A stretch of 64,000 nucleotides of DNA from Micromonospora echinospora. Lineage in GTDB: Bacteria > Actinomycetota > Actinomycetes > Mycobacteriales > Micromonosporaceae. Shown in pieces: positions 6,770 to 15,573 of the stretch. Within the stretch, counting starts at the first letter, position 1. Every line of letters begins with the position of its first letter. The DNA is taken from NCBI RefSeq assembly GCF_014203425.1, contig NZ_JACHJC010000001.1:930001-994000 (forward strand). Direction: 5' to 3'. Under the pieces are notes generated by a model. That model made no database searches, was not told the DNA's origin, and saw nothing but the letters and a program-made list of their open reading frames with translations. The translations under genes were made by a program, and so were the position numbers.

Positions 6770-8227
6770 ATGGCGGCTCGCTTCCCGTACACCGATCTCA
6801 AGGATTTCCTGGCGGCGCTGGAGCGCGCGGGCGAGCTGCGGCGGGTGAGCACGCCGGTCGACCCCACGCTGGAGATCAGCGAGATCGTCACCCGCACCGT
6901 CCGGGCCGACGGGCCGGCGCTGCTGTTCGAGCGTCCCACCCGGGGTGAGATGCCGGTGGCGATCAACCTGTTCGGCACCGAGAAGCGGATGGCGATGGCG
7001 CTCGGGGTGGAAGACCTCGACGAGATCGGCGCGCGGATCGGCGACATGCTCAAGCCGGAGCTGCCGCAGGGCTTCTCCGGGATGATGGGCGGCCTCGGCA
7101 AGGTCATGCAGCTCAAGTCGATGCCGCCGAAGAAGGTCAAGACCGCTCCCTGCCAGCAGGTCGTCTACCGCGGCGACGACGTCGACCTGAACCGGCTGCC
7201 CGGGTTGCAGGTGTGGCCCGGCGACGGCGGGATCTTCCACAACTTCGGGCTGACCCACACCAAGCACCCGGAGACCGGCAAGCGCAACCTCGGGCTCTAC
7301 CGGCTCCAGCAGCACAGCCACAACACGATCGGCATGCACTGGCAGATCCACAAGAACTCCACGGCGCACCACGCGGTCGCCGAGCGGCTCGGCCAGCGGC
7401 TGCCGGTGGCTATCGCGATCGGCGCGGACCCGGTGGTCGCGTACTCGGCCAGCGCGCCGCTTCCGGCCGACATCGACGAGTACCTGTTCGCCGGGTTCCT
7501 CGCCGGTGAACGGGTCGAGATGGTCGACTGCCTGACCGTTCCGCTGCAGGTGCCGGCGCACGCGCAGATCGTGCTGGAGGGCTACATCGAGCCGGGCGAG
7601 CGGCTTCCCGAGGGCCCGTTCGGCGACCACACCGGCTTCTACACGCCGGTCGAGCCGTTCCCGGTGATGCACATCGAGTGCATGACCATGCAGCGCGACC
7701 CGGTCTACCACTCGATCGTCACGTCCCAGCCGCCGCAGGAGGACCACGGCCTCGGCAAGGCCACCGAGCGGATCTTCGCGCCGCTGCTGCGCTTCCTGAT
7801 CCCGGACATCGTCGACTACGACCTGCCCGCCGCCGGTGTGTTCCACAACTGCGCGATCGTGTCGATCCGCAAGCGCTACCCGAAGCACGCGCAGAAGGTC
7901 ATGAACGCGATCTGGGGCGCGCACATGATGTCGCTGACCAAGCTGATCGTGATCGTGGACGAGGACTGCGACGTGCACGACTACAACGAGGTCGCGTTCC
8001 GCGCCTTCGGCAACGTCGACTACGCCCGCGACCTGCTGCTCACCGAAGGGCCGGTGGACCACCTCGACCACGCCTCGTACCAGCAGTTCTGGGGTGGCAA
8101 GGCCGGCATCGACGCGACCCGCAAGCTGCCCGAGGAGGGCTACACCCGGGGCTGGCCGGAGGAGATGCGGATGTCGCCCGAGGTGGTCTCGCTGGTGGAC
8201 AAGCGCTGGAAGGAATACGGGATCTGA
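6770..8227 (+). CDS. mqnL: UbiD-family decarboxylase of menaquinone synthesis
   Basis: A 485-residue UbiD-family non-oxidative decarboxylase. These enzymes use prenylated FMN made by a UbiX partner. In the futalosine pathway this member removes the ring carboxylate from prenylated 1,4-dihydroxy-6-naphthoate. Family features include the region around NFGLTHTKHPETGKRNLGLY, the ERLPEGPFGDHTGFY segment with the E(x)nE-type metal/cofactor residues, and IWGAHMMSLTKLIVIVDED. Start ATG 6770 follows GGGAGGA; an upstream in-frame GTG at 6752 lacks this spacing. It overlaps mqnP by TGATG, and a UbiX gene lies at 10257. mqnL is preferred over ubiD because of the mqn context. Confidence 0.88.
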   Translation: MAARFPYTDLKDFLAALERAGELRRVSTPVDPTLEISEIVTRTVRADGPALLFERPTRGEMPVAINLFGTEKRMAMALGVEDLDEIGARIGDMLKPELPQGFSGMMGGLGKVMQLKSMPPKKVKTAPCQQVVYRGDDVDLNRLPGLQVWPGDGGIFHNFGLTHTKHPETGKRNLGLYRLQQHSHNTIGMHWQIHKNSTAHHAVAERLGQRLPVAIAIGADPVVAYSASAPLPADIDEYLFAGFLAGERVEMVDCLTVPLQVPAHAQIVLEGYIEPGERLPEGPFGDHTGFYTPVEPFPVMHIECMTMQRDPVYHSIVTSQPPQEDHGLGKATERIFAPLLRFLIPDIVDYDLPAAGVFHNCAIVSIRKRYPKHAQKVMNAIWGAHMMSLTKLIVIVDEDCDVHDYNEVAFRAFGNVDYARDLLLTEGPVDHLDHASYQQFWGGKAGIDATRKLPEEGYTRGWPEEMRMSPEVVSLVDKRWKEYGI

Positions 8228-9132
8228 TGACGGCGGCGGTACAGGAACGGCCCGGCCGGGTCGCGTCCTTCCTCAAGCTCGTCGCCATCGAGCACTCGGT
8301 CTTCGCGCTGCCGTTCGCGTACCTGTCGGCGCTCACCGCCATGCAGCTCAACGGCGGGCGGGTGGACTGGCTCGACCTGCTGCTGATCACGGTGGCGATG
8401 GTCGGCGCGCGGACGTTCGCCATGGCCGCGAACCGCATCCTCGACCGGCGGATCGACGCGCGGAACCCGCGTACCGCGAACCGGGAACTGGTCACCGGGG
8501 CGGTGAGCGTGCGCACGGCCTGGACCGGCGCGGCCGTCGCGCTCGTGGTGTTCCTGGCCGCCGCCGCCCTGCTCAACCCGCTCTGCCTGGTGCTCGCGCC
8601 GCTCGCCGTGGTGCCGCTCATCGTCTACCCGTACGGCAAGCGGTTCACCAACTGGCCGCACGCCATCCTCGCGGTGGCGCAGGCGGTCGGCCCGGTCGGC
8701 GCCTGGCTGGCGGTCACCGGCACGCTCGACGGCTCCGGCCCGGCCTGGCTGCTCGGCGCCGCCGTCGGCCTCTGGATCGGCGGCTTCGACCTGATCTACG
8801 CCTGCCAGGACGCCGACGTGGACCGGGAGATCGGAGTGCACAGCGTCCCCGCCCGGTACGGGCTGCGCTTCGCGCTGCACGCCTCGACGGTCGCGCACGT
8901 GGTGACGTTCGCGTTGTTCGTCTGGTTCGGCGCGTGGGTCGGCTTCGGCTGGCTGTGGTGGATCGGGCTGGCGCTGACCGCTGTCGCCTTCGCCTACCAG
9001 CACATGGTGGTCAGCCCCACCGACCTGAGCAAGGTCAACCGGGCGTTCTTCACCGCCAACGGCTTCGTCGGTATCGCGTTGTTCGTCCTCGCGCTGCTCG
9101 ACCTGGTGGTCCGGCTCGGCCTGCGCCCCTGA
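8227..9132 (+). CDS. mqnP: UbiA-family polyprenyltransferase of menaquinone synthesis
   Basis: A 301-residue integral membrane prenyltransferase with eight or nine hydrophobic segments. Both aspartate-rich prenyl-diphosphate/Mg2+ sites of the UbiA family are present: NRILDRRIDARNPRT near residues 72-86 and YACQDADVDREIG near 195-207. It would attach the polyprenyl chain to 1,4-dihydroxy-6-naphthoate. The ATG at 8227 overlaps the mqnL stop (TGATG), so the two are coupled. A convergent terpene synthase gene ends 13 bp downstream. MqnP rather than UbiA/MenA is inferred from the neighbouring UbiD and UbiX genes and from mqnA, mqnE and mqnC elsewhere in the window. Confidence 0.9.
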   Translation: MTAAVQERPGRVASFLKLVAIEHSVFALPFAYLSALTAMQLNGGRVDWLDLLLITVAMVGARTFAMAANRILDRRIDARNPRTANRELVTGAVSVRTAWTGAAVALVVFLAAAALLNPLCLVLAPLAVVPLIVYPYGKRFTNWPHAILAVAQAVGPVGAWLAVTGTLDGSGPAWLLGAAVGLWIGGFDLIYACQDADVDREIGVHSVPARYGLRFALHASTVAHVVTFALFVWFGAWVGFGWLWWIGLALTAVAFAYQHMVVSPTDLSKVNRAFFTANGFVGIALFVLALLDLVVRLGLRP

Positions 9133-9145
9133 CCCGGGTCGCCGG

Positions 9146-10111
9146 TCAGGACGCCGGGGTGACCGGGTAGCGGGCGCTCTCCAGCGTCCAGTCCACGGTG
9201 CCGCGAACGGCGGCGGCCAGGCCGTCGAGGTGGATGGCGACGGCGTCGTCGAGCGTCGGCCCGAACGACGGCGCCGCTGCCCGGAGCGCGGTGAAGCGGT
9301 CCATCTCGGCCCGCCAGTGCCCGGCCACCAGGTCGACCGCCGCCGGCAGCAGCACGGCCCGCTCGGCGGCCACCGCCAGCACCAGGTTGTGCCCGCCGCC
9401 GGTGGCGTGGTCGCGCTCCAGCGAGGCGATGTCGTTGAACCAGGAGAGCAGGTCGTTGGCGAGGTCGGCGAGCCGCCGCAGCGCCGGGTGGTGGTAGACC
9501 GCGTCGGGCAGCGGGCGTCCGGACGCGAACTCGATGAGCGGGTACGACACGTACGCCGCCGAGGTGGCCCGGCGCAGCCGCACGTACTCGGCGACGCCCG
9601 GTGGACGGCCGGACCCGGTGGCGGCGGCCTCCCGGTGGACGCCGTCGAGGTGGTTGGCGACCGCGTCGGCGAAGCGCAGCCGCCAACGTGCCGGCATCCG
9701 GCGGCGGGGCTCGCGCCACGCCTGCACCAGGAGGCGGCGCAGCGGGCCGGAGAAGCCCGGATGGCGGGCTCGCGGCCCCTCGCGCAGCAACGCGAGCGCG
9801 CCGTCGCGCAACGCGCGGATCTGCCCCGGCGCCAGCCCGTCCCGCCCGTCGCAGGCGTCGTCGACCAGGAAGAACCAGGTGAACAGCGCGGTCAGCACCC
9901 GCAGGTCCGCCTCGGTGGCGTCCGGGTAGAGGCGGCCGGCGTACCGGGCGAACCCGGCCCGCGCCAGCCGCCGCCGGGTGACCGGGTCGGGTGGCAGGCC
10001 GAGCCGGTCGACCAGCTCCACCAGCCAGCCCTGCACGTCGTCCGCGTACGGGGAGATGCGGGGCGTGATGGGGCAGTCGGAGCGCAGCGCCCGCAGCACC
10101 GCCGCCGTCAT
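9146..10111 (-). CDS. Class I terpene synthase (bacterial terpene cyclase family)
   Basis: A 321-residue protein with the class I terpene cyclase signatures in order: an aspartate-rich motif DDACD at residues 84-88, an NSE-type triad NDLLSWFND at 219-227, downstream RD...GGGHNLV, and an RY pair at 314-315. It should ionise a C10-C20 prenyl diphosphate with Mg2+ and cyclise it; the product cannot be told from sequence. It is too short for the two-domain geosmin synthase. It lies antisense between mqnP and mqnM. I set the start at ATG 10111, where homology to the family begins; an open frame extends further upstream without support. No P450 or other tailoring gene is adjacent. Confidence 0.85.
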   Translation of the reverse strand: MTAAVLRALRSDCPITPRISPYADDVQGWLVELVDRLGLPPDPVTRRRLARAGFARYAGRLYPDATEADLRVLTALFTWFFLVDDACDGRDGLAPGQIRALRDGALALLREGPRARHPGFSGPLRRLLVQAWREPRRRMPARWRLRFADAVANHLDGVHREAAATGSGRPPGVAEYVRLRRATSAAYVSYPLIEFASGRPLPDAVYHHPALRRLADLANDLLSWFNDIASLERDHATGGGHNLVLAVAAERAVLLPAAVDLVAGHWRAEMDRFTALRAAAPSFGPTLDDAVAIHLDGLAAAVRGTVDWTLESARYPVTPAS

Positions 10112-10256
10112 CACCGGCCCTTCCCACGGAAGTGGATTTGCCGATCGAAGAATTTCACGTCGAGGGAAGCTCCGTGAACCCACTGGACATCCCGGGCAGG
10201 CCGCCCGAACGGGGGTCGTCGCCCGTCGCCCGCGGCGACCAGGCACGCTTGAGGAC

Positions 10257-10901
10257 ATGCGCGAACCATGGGTGGTGGGTGTCTCCGGGGCCTCGGGCAC
10301 GCCGTACGCGGCGGCGGTCGTCCGGGCACTGCTCGACGCCGGCCAGGCGGTGGACCTGATCGTGTCCCGGGCGGCCCGGCTGACAGTGCTGGACGAGACC
10401 GGCCGGCCCTTCCGGGACGGGCACTGGGCCGAGGACCTGGCCGCCTGGCTCGACCGCGACCTCACCGGCGCGGACGTGCGGCACTGGCCCGCCGGTGACC
10501 TGGCCGCCGGCCCGAGCAGCGGTTCCTACCGGGTACGCGGGATGGCGGTGGTGCCGGCCAGCACCGCCGCGTGCGCCGGCATCGCCATCGGGCTCTCCAA
10601 GGATCTGCTCCAGCGTGCCGCCGAGGTGAACCTCAAGGAGCGCCGTCCGGTCGTGGTGGTGCCCCGGGAGACCCCGGTGACCCGCAGCCACCTCGAGCAC
10701 CTCATCGCGCTGCACGACGCCGGAGCCGTGGTGCTGCCGGCCAGCCCGGGCTTCTACGGCGCCGGGGCGGCGGCCTCCGCCGGGCAACTCGTGGACTTCG
10801 TGGCCGGCAAAGTGCTGGACGCGCTGGGCGTCCCGCACACGCTGTTCCGGCGGTGGGCCGGCGAGCTGGCCGCCGGTCGCCGGGAACCCGGCCCGGCCTG
10901 A
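10257..10901 (+). CDS. mqnM: UbiX-family flavin prenyltransferase
   Basis: A 214-residue flavoprotein of the UbiX/Pad1 family. It joins dimethylallyl phosphate to reduced FMN to make the cofactor needed by the UbiD-type enzyme MqnL. The N-terminal FMN-binding loop VVGVSGASGTPYA, the serine-rich phosphate region VVPASTAACAGIAIGLSKDL and the NLKERRPVVVVPRETP segment are all typical. Start ATG 10257 follows TTGAGGAC. It is on the mqnL/mqnP strand but separated from them by the antisense terpene synthase. An 11-bp hairpin lies just downstream. Confidence 0.93.
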   Translation: MREPWVVGVSGASGTPYAAAVVRALLDAGQAVDLIVSRAARLTVLDETGRPFRDGHWAEDLAAWLDRDLTGADVRHWPAGDLAAGPSSGSYRVRGMAVVPASTAACAGIAIGLSKDLLQRAAEVNLKERRPVVVVPRETPVTRSHLEHLIALHDAGAVVLPASPGFYGAGAAASAGQLVDFVAGKVLDALGVPHTLFRRWAGELAAGRREPGPA

Positions 10902-10921
10902 CCGGACCCGGCGTACGACGA

Positions 10922-10954
10922 GCGGGGCGCGGCCTCGATCGGACCGCGCCCCGC
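10922..10954. terminator. Bidirectional terminator hairpin
   Basis: A perfect 11-bp stem (GCGGGGCGCGG at 10922-10932, complement at 10944-10954) with an 11-nt loop lies between the convergent ends of mqnM and the BldC-like gene. There is no T tract, as is common for actinobacterial terminators. Confidence 0.65.
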
Positions 10955-10958
10955 CCGT

Positions 10959-11225
10959 TCAGTACATGCCGGCGTTCGCCGGGCCGGGGCCGGTGGAAGC
11001 GGTCGGGCCCATGTTGCGGGCCTTGCCCATGTCCTCCGCCTCGTCCAGCATGCCCTCCCCCTCGAGCAGGGCCCGCACCTCGGATTCCCGAAACCGGCGG
11101 TGCCCTCCTGGAGTCCGGATACTGCCGATCCGGCCGGCCGCTGCCCATCTGGTCACGGTTTTCGGGTCAACCCGAAACAGCGCAGCGACCTCACCCGGTG
11201 TCAGCAGGCGATCTCCAGTGTCCAC
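10959..11225 (-). CDS. BldC-like MerR-type HTH regulator
   Basis: A predicted 88-residue protein whose central part (LLTPGEVAALFRVDPKTVTR, then IRTPGGHRRFRESEVRALL) closely follows Streptomyces BldC. BldC binds tandem DNA repeats head to tail and controls entry into development. The C-terminus has a short extra tail (GMLDEAEDMGKARNMGP and a Pro/Gly end) not in the 68-residue Streptomyces protein. GTG at 11225 is chosen because GAGGAGG precedes it; an upstream frame is open but lacks homology. Whether it is the functional BldC orthologue or a paralogue cannot be decided here. Confidence 0.85.
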   Translation of the reverse strand: MDTGDRLLTPGEVAALFRVDPKTVTRWAAAGRIGSIRTPGGHRRFRESEVRALLEGEGMLDEAEDMGKARNMGPTASTGPGPANAGMY

Positions 11226-11457
11226 AGCCCCCTCCTCGCGTCGACGAAGCCCCCGGCTGAACACACTGCCCCCGGCCGGTGCGAGCCCAGAGCCGTCATG
11301 AGGGACGTATGGCAATTACAGCACCGGCTACCGGACGTGTCCGCCAAACGCGAAAAACGCACACACTGGGAAGTTAGGAAATGGTACCGGCGGAGAACCC
11401 CCGTGACCGCACGTTTGTGATAGGCGACCGTACCTCACGGGGCATCCGGTGCCCGCC

Positions 11458-11486
11458 GTGTCAGGTCGCCGTCGAGCGGATAGGGT
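11458..11486 (+). promoter_or_regulatory. Promoter of the Lrp-family gene (leaderless type)
   Basis: GTGTCA at 11458-11463, 17 bp, then TAGGGT at 11481-11486. Transcription would begin at about 11493, two bases before the GTG at 11495, so the mRNA is probably leaderless. Inferred from sequence alone. Confidence 0.45.
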
Positions 11487-11494
11487 CACTCTCC

Positions 11495-11953
11495 GTGGAC
11501 ACGATCGACCTGAGCCTCGTGGAGTTGCTGCGGGGCAACGCCCGCCTGTCGTACGCCGAGCTGGCCCGTCAGGTCGGCCTCTCCGCCCCGGCCGTGCACG
11601 AGCGGGTCGGCAAGCTGGAGTCCAGCGGCGTCATCCGGGCGTACCGGGCCGAGGTCGAGCCGGAGTCGATCGGGCTCGGCGTCACCGCGCTGATCGGCAT
11701 CGTCGAGGACTCCGACGCGGACACCGACGACGTGCTGGAGTCGTTCCGCCGCATCCCCGAGATCGAGTCCTGCTACTTCATGGCCGGTGTCGAGTCGTTC
11801 CTGCTCAAGGCGCGGGTCGGCACGATCGCCGAGCTGGAGCAGCTGATCGTCCGGCTGAACCGGACGGCGGGTGTGGCGTCCACCCGTACCAGCATCGCGC
11901 TGTCGACCAAGTGGGAGAACCGCCCTCAGCCGCTGGAACTCCCCACCACCTGA
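11495..11953 (+). CDS. Lrp/AsnC-family transcriptional regulator
   Basis: A 152-residue feast/famine regulator. The N-terminal HTH begins TIDLSLVELLRGNARLSYAE and includes LARQVGLSAPAVHERVGKLE. The C-terminal ligand-binding RAM-like domain has VTALIGIVEDSD and SCYFMAGVESFLLKARV. Such proteins sense amino acids and often act on neighbouring metabolic genes. The Cds1-like cysteine-degrading enzyme 0.9 kb downstream is one possible target. GTG 11495 fits the family start and the promoter at 11458-11486; no ribosome site precedes it, consistent with a leaderless message. Confidence 0.9.
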   Translation: MDTIDLSLVELLRGNARLSYAELARQVGLSAPAVHERVGKLESSGVIRAYRAEVEPESIGLGVTALIGIVEDSDADTDDVLESFRRIPEIESCYFMAGVESFLLKARVGTIAELEQLIVRLNRTAGVASTRTSIALSTKWENRPQPLELPTT

Positions 11954-11995
11954 CGCCTCTGGCCCCGGGGCGGGGGTTGCGGTTACCGTGCGCCG

Positions 11996-12838
11996 ATGAC
12001 GAGCTCAGGGCGGGGTGCCGCAGTGGTGACCGGCGCGGCCGGTGGGCTGGGCCGGGCGATTGCCGCCGCGCTGCACGCCGACGGGTGGAACGTGCTGCTC
12101 ACCGACGTCGACGCCGGGGCCGTGCAGACCGCCGCCGCGCCGCTCGGTGGCTGGTCCCGCCCGCTCGACGTACGCGACGAATCCGCCTGCGCGGACGTCG
12201 CCGCCGAGGCGGCGGCCGCGCCCGGTGGCCTGGGACTGTGGGTGAACAACGCCGGCGTCCTGGTCACCGGCCCGTCCTGGGAGCACGACGCCGCACGACG
12301 CCGCTCGGTGGTCGAGGTGAACGCGCTCGGCGCGATGAACGGCACGCTCGCCGCCGTCGCGGTGATGCGCGAACAGGGCCGCGGCCACGTGCTCAACGTC
12401 GTCTCGCTGGCCGGGCTGATCGCCGCGCCCGGCGAGACGGTGTACGCGGCCAGCAAGCACGCCCTGCTCGCGTTCAGCCTCGGCACGTTGAGCGACCTGC
12501 GGATGGCCGGCGTCCGGGGCGTACACGTGTCGTGCCTGTGCCCGGACGGGATCTGGACGCCGATGCTGCACGACAAGCTGGACGACCCGGGTGCGCTGGC
12601 GTCATTCACCGGCGCGCTGCTGACGCCGGAGCGGGTGGCCGCGCGAGCCGTCCGGCTGGCCCGCCGGCCCCGGCCGGTGGTCAGCCTGCCGCGCTGGCGC
12701 GGCGCGCAGGTACGGCTGCTCGACGCCTTCCCCCGGCTCGCCCTGGCCCTCACGCCGGTGATCCGGGCCACCGGCCGGGCCGGTCAGCGGCGGCAGGCTC
12801 GCCGGGTCCGGGGAAACCCGAGCCCACCTCGCTTGTAA
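11996..12838 (+). CDS. Short-chain dehydrogenase/reductase
   Basis: A 280-residue classical [11 protein letters not shown] near residues 12-19 is the Rossmann dinucleotide loop, and an Asp (LTDVDAG) after the second strand suggests NAD(H) preference. NNAG is present, and YAASK supplies the catalytic Tyr and Lys. Substrate unknown. TACCGT at 11984-11989 lies exactly seven bases before the ATG, so the transcript may start at the A of the start codon. It lies 43 bp after the Lrp gene and 10 bp before the Cds1-like gene. Confidence 0.88.
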   Translation: MTSSGRGAAVVTGAAGGLGRAIAAALHADGWNVLLTDVDAGAVQTAAAPLGGWSRPLDVRDESACADVAAEAAAAPGGLGLWVNNAGVLVTGPSWEHDAARRRSVVEVNALGAMNGTLAAVAVMREQGRGHVLNVVSLAGLIAAPGETVYAASKHALLAFSLGTLSDLRMAGVRGVHVSCLCPDGIWTPMLHDKLDDPGALASFTGALLTPERVAARAVRLARRPRPVVSLPRWRGAQVRLLDAFPRLALALTPVIRATGRAGQRRQARRVRGNPSPPRL

Positions 12839-12848
12839 CGTTGCCGAC

Positions 12849-13940
12849 GTGACTCATCTCGACCGGTGCGACGAGGCCAGCCGGCGCTGGGTGACCGAGG
12901 CGATCGCCGCTGTCGAGGCGGACGCCAACCGCTCCGCCGACACCCACCTGCTGCCCTTTCCGCTGCCCCGGGACTGGGGGATCGACCTCTACCTCAAGGA
13001 CGAGTCGGTGCACCCCACCGGGTCGCTCAAGCACCGGCTGGCGCGCTCGCTGTTCCTCTACGGGCTCTGCAACGGCTGGATCGGCCCGGACACCACGATC
13101 GTCGAGGCGTCGTCCGGCTCGACGGCGGTCTCCGAGGCGTACTTCGCCCGGATGCTCGGACTGCCGTTCATCGCGGTCATGCCCGCCTCCACCTCGCCGG
13201 AGAAGATCGCCCAGATCGAGTTCCAGGGCGGGCGCTGCCACCTCGTCCAGGACCCGGCGAAGGTGGTGGTGGAGGCGCGCTGGCTCGCCGAGGACACCGG
13301 CGGCCGGTTCATGGACCAGTTCACGTACGCCGAGCGGGCCACCGACTGGCGGGGCAACAACAACATCGCCGAGTCGATCTACGCCCAGCTCGCGCTCGAA
13401 CGGCACCCGGTGCCCGCCTGGATCGTGGTCGGCGCCGGCACCGGCGGCACCAGCGCCACCATCGGCCGCTACGCCCGCTACCGCCGGCTGCCCACCAAAC
13501 TCTGCGTGGTGGACCCGGAGAACTCCGCGTTCTACCCCGCCTGGCAGGCCGGTGACTGGTCGGTGTGCACCGACCGTGGCTCGCGGATCGAGGGCATCGG
13601 GCGGCCGACCGTCGAGGCGTCCTTCCTGCCCGGCGTGGTGGACCGGATGGTCCAGGTGCCGGACGCCGCGTCGCTCGCCGCGATGCGGGCCGGCTCGGCG
13701 GTGCTCGGCCGCCGCGTGGGCGGCTCCACCGGCACCAACCTGTGGGGCGCGTTCGGGCTGATCGCCCAGATGCTGGCGGACGGACGTACCGGCTCGGTGG
13801 TCACGCTGATCTGCGACCCGGGCGACCGGTACAGCGACACCTACTACTCCGACGAGTGGGTGGTCGCGCAGGGCCTCGACCTCGCCCCGCACCTGGCCAC
13901 CGTCGACCGGTTCCTGACCGACGGCGCCTGGCCCGCCTGA
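12849..13940 (+). CDS. PLP-dependent cysteine desulfhydrase, Cds1-like
   Basis: A 363-residue fold-type II PLP enzyme of the cysteine synthase superfamily. The Schiff-base lysine is in [11 protein letters not shown] (about residue 62). SSGSTA contributes the substrate loop and [14 protein letters not shown] the phosphate-binding glycine loop. Length and motifs resemble the mycobacterial Cds1 (Rv3684) group, which degrades L-cysteine to H2S, pyruvate and ammonia, rather than CysK/CysM. TAACGT at 12836-12841 lies eight bases before GTG 12849, suggesting a near-leaderless mRNA. The Cds1 assignment rests on recollection of the family and should be read as likely, not proven. Confidence 0.8.
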   Translation: MTHLDRCDEASRRWVTEAIAAVEADANRSADTHLLPFPLPRDWGIDLYLKDESVHPTGSLKHRLARSLFLYGLCNGWIGPDTTIVEASSGSTAVSEAYFARMLGLPFIAVMPASTSPEKIAQIEFQGGRCHLVQDPAKVVVEARWLAEDTGGRFMDQFTYAERATDWRGNNNIAESIYAQLALERHPVPAWIVVGAGTGGTSATIGRYARYRRLPTKLCVVDPENSAFYPAWQAGDWSVCTDRGSRIEGIGRPTVEASFLPGVVDRMVQVPDAASLAAMRAGSAVLGRRVGGSTGTNLWGAFGLIAQMLADGRTGSVVTLICDPGDRYSDTYYSDEWVVAQGLDLAPHLATVDRFLTDGAWPA

Positions 13941-13970
13941 GCGGAGCCCTGGCTTTTCGGCGGCGGGCGG

Positions 13971-14591
13971 TCAGCGCGGGTCGACCCGCTCGGCCAGCCC
14001 CGGGTAGCGCACCACGAAACCCTCCGGGTCGACCTCCAGGTCGGCCGTGAACGTGCCGCTGGCGTACCGGACCCGGCCCGGGCCGAGCGAGGTGTAGACC
14101 TGCTCGGCCGGAATCACCGCCAGGCCGGGCAGCAGCACCCAGGCCACAGTCACCGCCGTCGCCATGTCGGCGGGCAGCCGCCCCAGCCCGATCCGGCGGA
14201 TCGGCATCGTGTTCGTCAGCGGCGACCCGCCCAGGTCGATGTCGAGCGCGTCGTCCAGCCGGCCCGGGTCGTCGGTGCCCGGCAGCCCCGCCGGTGGGTG
14301 GCCCGCCGCGCTCAGCGCCGCGTCCAGGTCACCCTCCTCGCCGGTACGCACGCGCCAGCCGTCCTGACCCCGCTCCAGGCGTACGCTCCGCGACCAGCCG
14401 GCGCCCTCGGCCTCGACCTCCAGCCGGCTCGTCGACCAGTCGGGCGCGAGCGCCAGGCGGTAACGGCAGGTGTACGGGATCGGGTCCACGGCGAGTGCCA
14501 CGCCCTGCGCGGTCAGCCCCTGCCCGCCGTCGAGCACGACGTGCTCGGAGCCGGCGGTGTCGGTCCGGGCCCAGAAGAGCGACTTCGGCAT
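13971..14591 (-). CDS. Putative glycolipid-binding-domain protein (DUF1089 type)
   Basis: A predicted 206-residue soluble protein starting MPKSLFWARTDTAGSEHVVL and containing YTCRYRLALAPDW, SVRLERGQDGW, ALDIDLGGSPLTNTMPIRR and ASGTFTADLEVDPEGFVVRYP. This order fits the spuA-like putative glycolipid-binding family (beta barrel). The ligand is not established for these proteins. ATG 14591 is preferred over an in-frame start 24 codons upstream because the family begins here. The convergent cds1-like gene ends 30 bp away. Confidence 0.75.
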   Translation of the reverse strand: MPKSLFWARTDTAGSEHVVLDGGQGLTAQGVALAVDPIPYTCRYRLALAPDWSTSRLEVEAEGAGWSRSVRLERGQDGWRVRTGEEGDLDAALSAAGHPPAGLPGTDDPGRLDDALDIDLGGSPLTNTMPIRRIGLGRLPADMATAVTVAWVLLPGLAVIPAEQVYTSLGPGRVRYASGTFTADLEVDPEGFVVRYPGLAERVDPR

Positions 14592-14666
14592 GGTCCGGAC
14601 GTTACGCGACCCGGCGGCCAGCGGCAGCGGATGCGCGAACGCCGCCGCCGCCCGGAGGGCCACCGA

Positions 14667-14909
14667 CTACCCCTGCTCGTCGCCCTCGGTGGGGCGGGGC
14701 GGCCGGTTGTGGCGGGCCCACTCGTCGACCTCGTCCGCGTCCCAGACGTTCATGCCGATCAGCCGGGCGAGCGGCTCGGGGAACCCGGGGCGACGGGTGA
14801 TCTGCAGGACCCGCTGACGCGATACGCCGAACAGGGCGGCCAGCTCGCCGGGCCCGTACAGGCGTGGTCGTCTCACACGCCGAAAGGAGGCACGAGACGT
14901 CCTGATCAT
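14667..14909 (-). CDS. AlpA/excisionase-like HTH protein 1
   Basis: An 80-residue basic protein with a MerR/AlpA-type helix-turn-helix: LYGPGELAALFGVSRQRVLQ, then RPGFPEPLARLIGMNVWDADEVDEW, ending in a charged tail with RPPRP. Such small proteins serve as excisionases or as activators of chromosomal genes. It lies directly downstream of a second gene of the same type (14921-15136) with 11 bp between, and both end in a similar RPPRP tail, suggesting duplication. No integrase is nearby. Its target is unknown. Confidence 0.72.
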   Translation of the reverse strand: MIRTSRASFRRVRRPRLYGPGELAALFGVSRQRVLQITRRPGFPEPLARLIGMNVWDADEVDEWARHNRPPRPTEGDEQG

Positions 14910-14920
14910 GCCTCGTCGTG

Positions 14921-15136
14921 CTACTCGTCGTCGTCCGCCGGCCGGGGCGGCCGGTGCTCTCGGATGTACCGCTCCACGTCCCGCTTCAGCCAGATCGCGC
15001 CGACCGACAGCTCTTGATACGGCGCGGGGAATGCGGGATGCCGCCGGATCTCGCGAAACCTCGATCTGCCCACGCCGAGCATCGTCAAGATCTCACCGGC
15101 CGCGACAAGTTCGCCCGGTCCCGTCTCCTTGGTCAC
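14921..15136 (-). CDS. AlpA/excisionase-like HTH protein 2
   Basis: A 71-residue protein with GELVAAGEILTMLGVGRSRF as the HTH, then HPAFPAPYQELSVGAIWLKR and the tail EHRPPRP. It is a divergent copy of the downstream gene at 14667-14909. The start is a GTG at 15136, preceded by a weak ribosome site. The 185 bp upstream separate it from the small gene at 15322, which is transcribed away, so the space holds divergent promoters; CCCACGTGGG, a 10-bp palindrome near 15192-15201, lies there. Confidence 0.7.
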   Translation of the reverse strand: MTKETGPGELVAAGEILTMLGVGRSRFREIRRHPAFPAPYQELSVGAIWLKRDVERYIREHRPPRPADDDE

Positions 15137-15321
15137 GACTTCGAAGGTAGGAGCGGGCTATCCCGTCTATGGTGACGCGAACAAATAACCCCACCCACGT
15201 GGGCCCGTCAATGTTGCCAGGGGGGCAGGTGGGCGATCTGATGGATTAGGCCCCCGTCCGGTGGCGAGTTCGCGGCGGACCGGGGTGCCACCTGGAAGTC
15301 GACCCATGCAGGAGGCCCCGA

Positions 15322-15573
15322 GTGACCCAGCGCCACGCTCCGCTGAAACCCCTTTGGGTCTGTACGGCAGACCTGCTCAACTGGCCGTGCGAGAACGCCA
15401 AGGTCGAGTTGGTCGCTGACTACAAGCACGACCGGCGTAACCTCGCCGTCGATCTGGCCGCCCTCATGCGGCAGGCGACCGATGACCTGGCCAGGCTCTA
15501 CTCCAAGCCGCCGGATCCCGCCGAGATGCACATCCGGTTCATCGGCTGGCTGCGGTCGGTGCGCAATGTCTGA
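15322..15573 (+). CDS. Small conserved-looking actinobacterial protein
   Basis: A predicted 83-residue protein. The pattern W-V-C...N-W-P-C near residues 12-23, then an acidic/basic helix with LAALMRQATDDLARLY and a C-terminal RFIGWLR, recalls a family of small actinobacterial proteins sometimes mislabelled as flavin reductases. I see no flavin-binding motif and assign no function. GTG at 15322 has AGGAGG upstream. It overlaps the next gene by 8 bp, so the two are probably cotranslated. Confidence 0.65.
   Translation: MTQRHAPLKPLWVCTADLLNWPCENAKVELVADYKHDRRNLAVDLAALMRQATDDLARLYSKPPDPAEMHIRFIGWLRSVRNV

Noticed and set aside
13500..13940. Assigning the PLP enzyme as cysteine synthase CysK/CysM
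   Set aside because: Length and motifs fit the Cds1-like desulfhydrase group better; left without a gene symbol because this rests on recollection.
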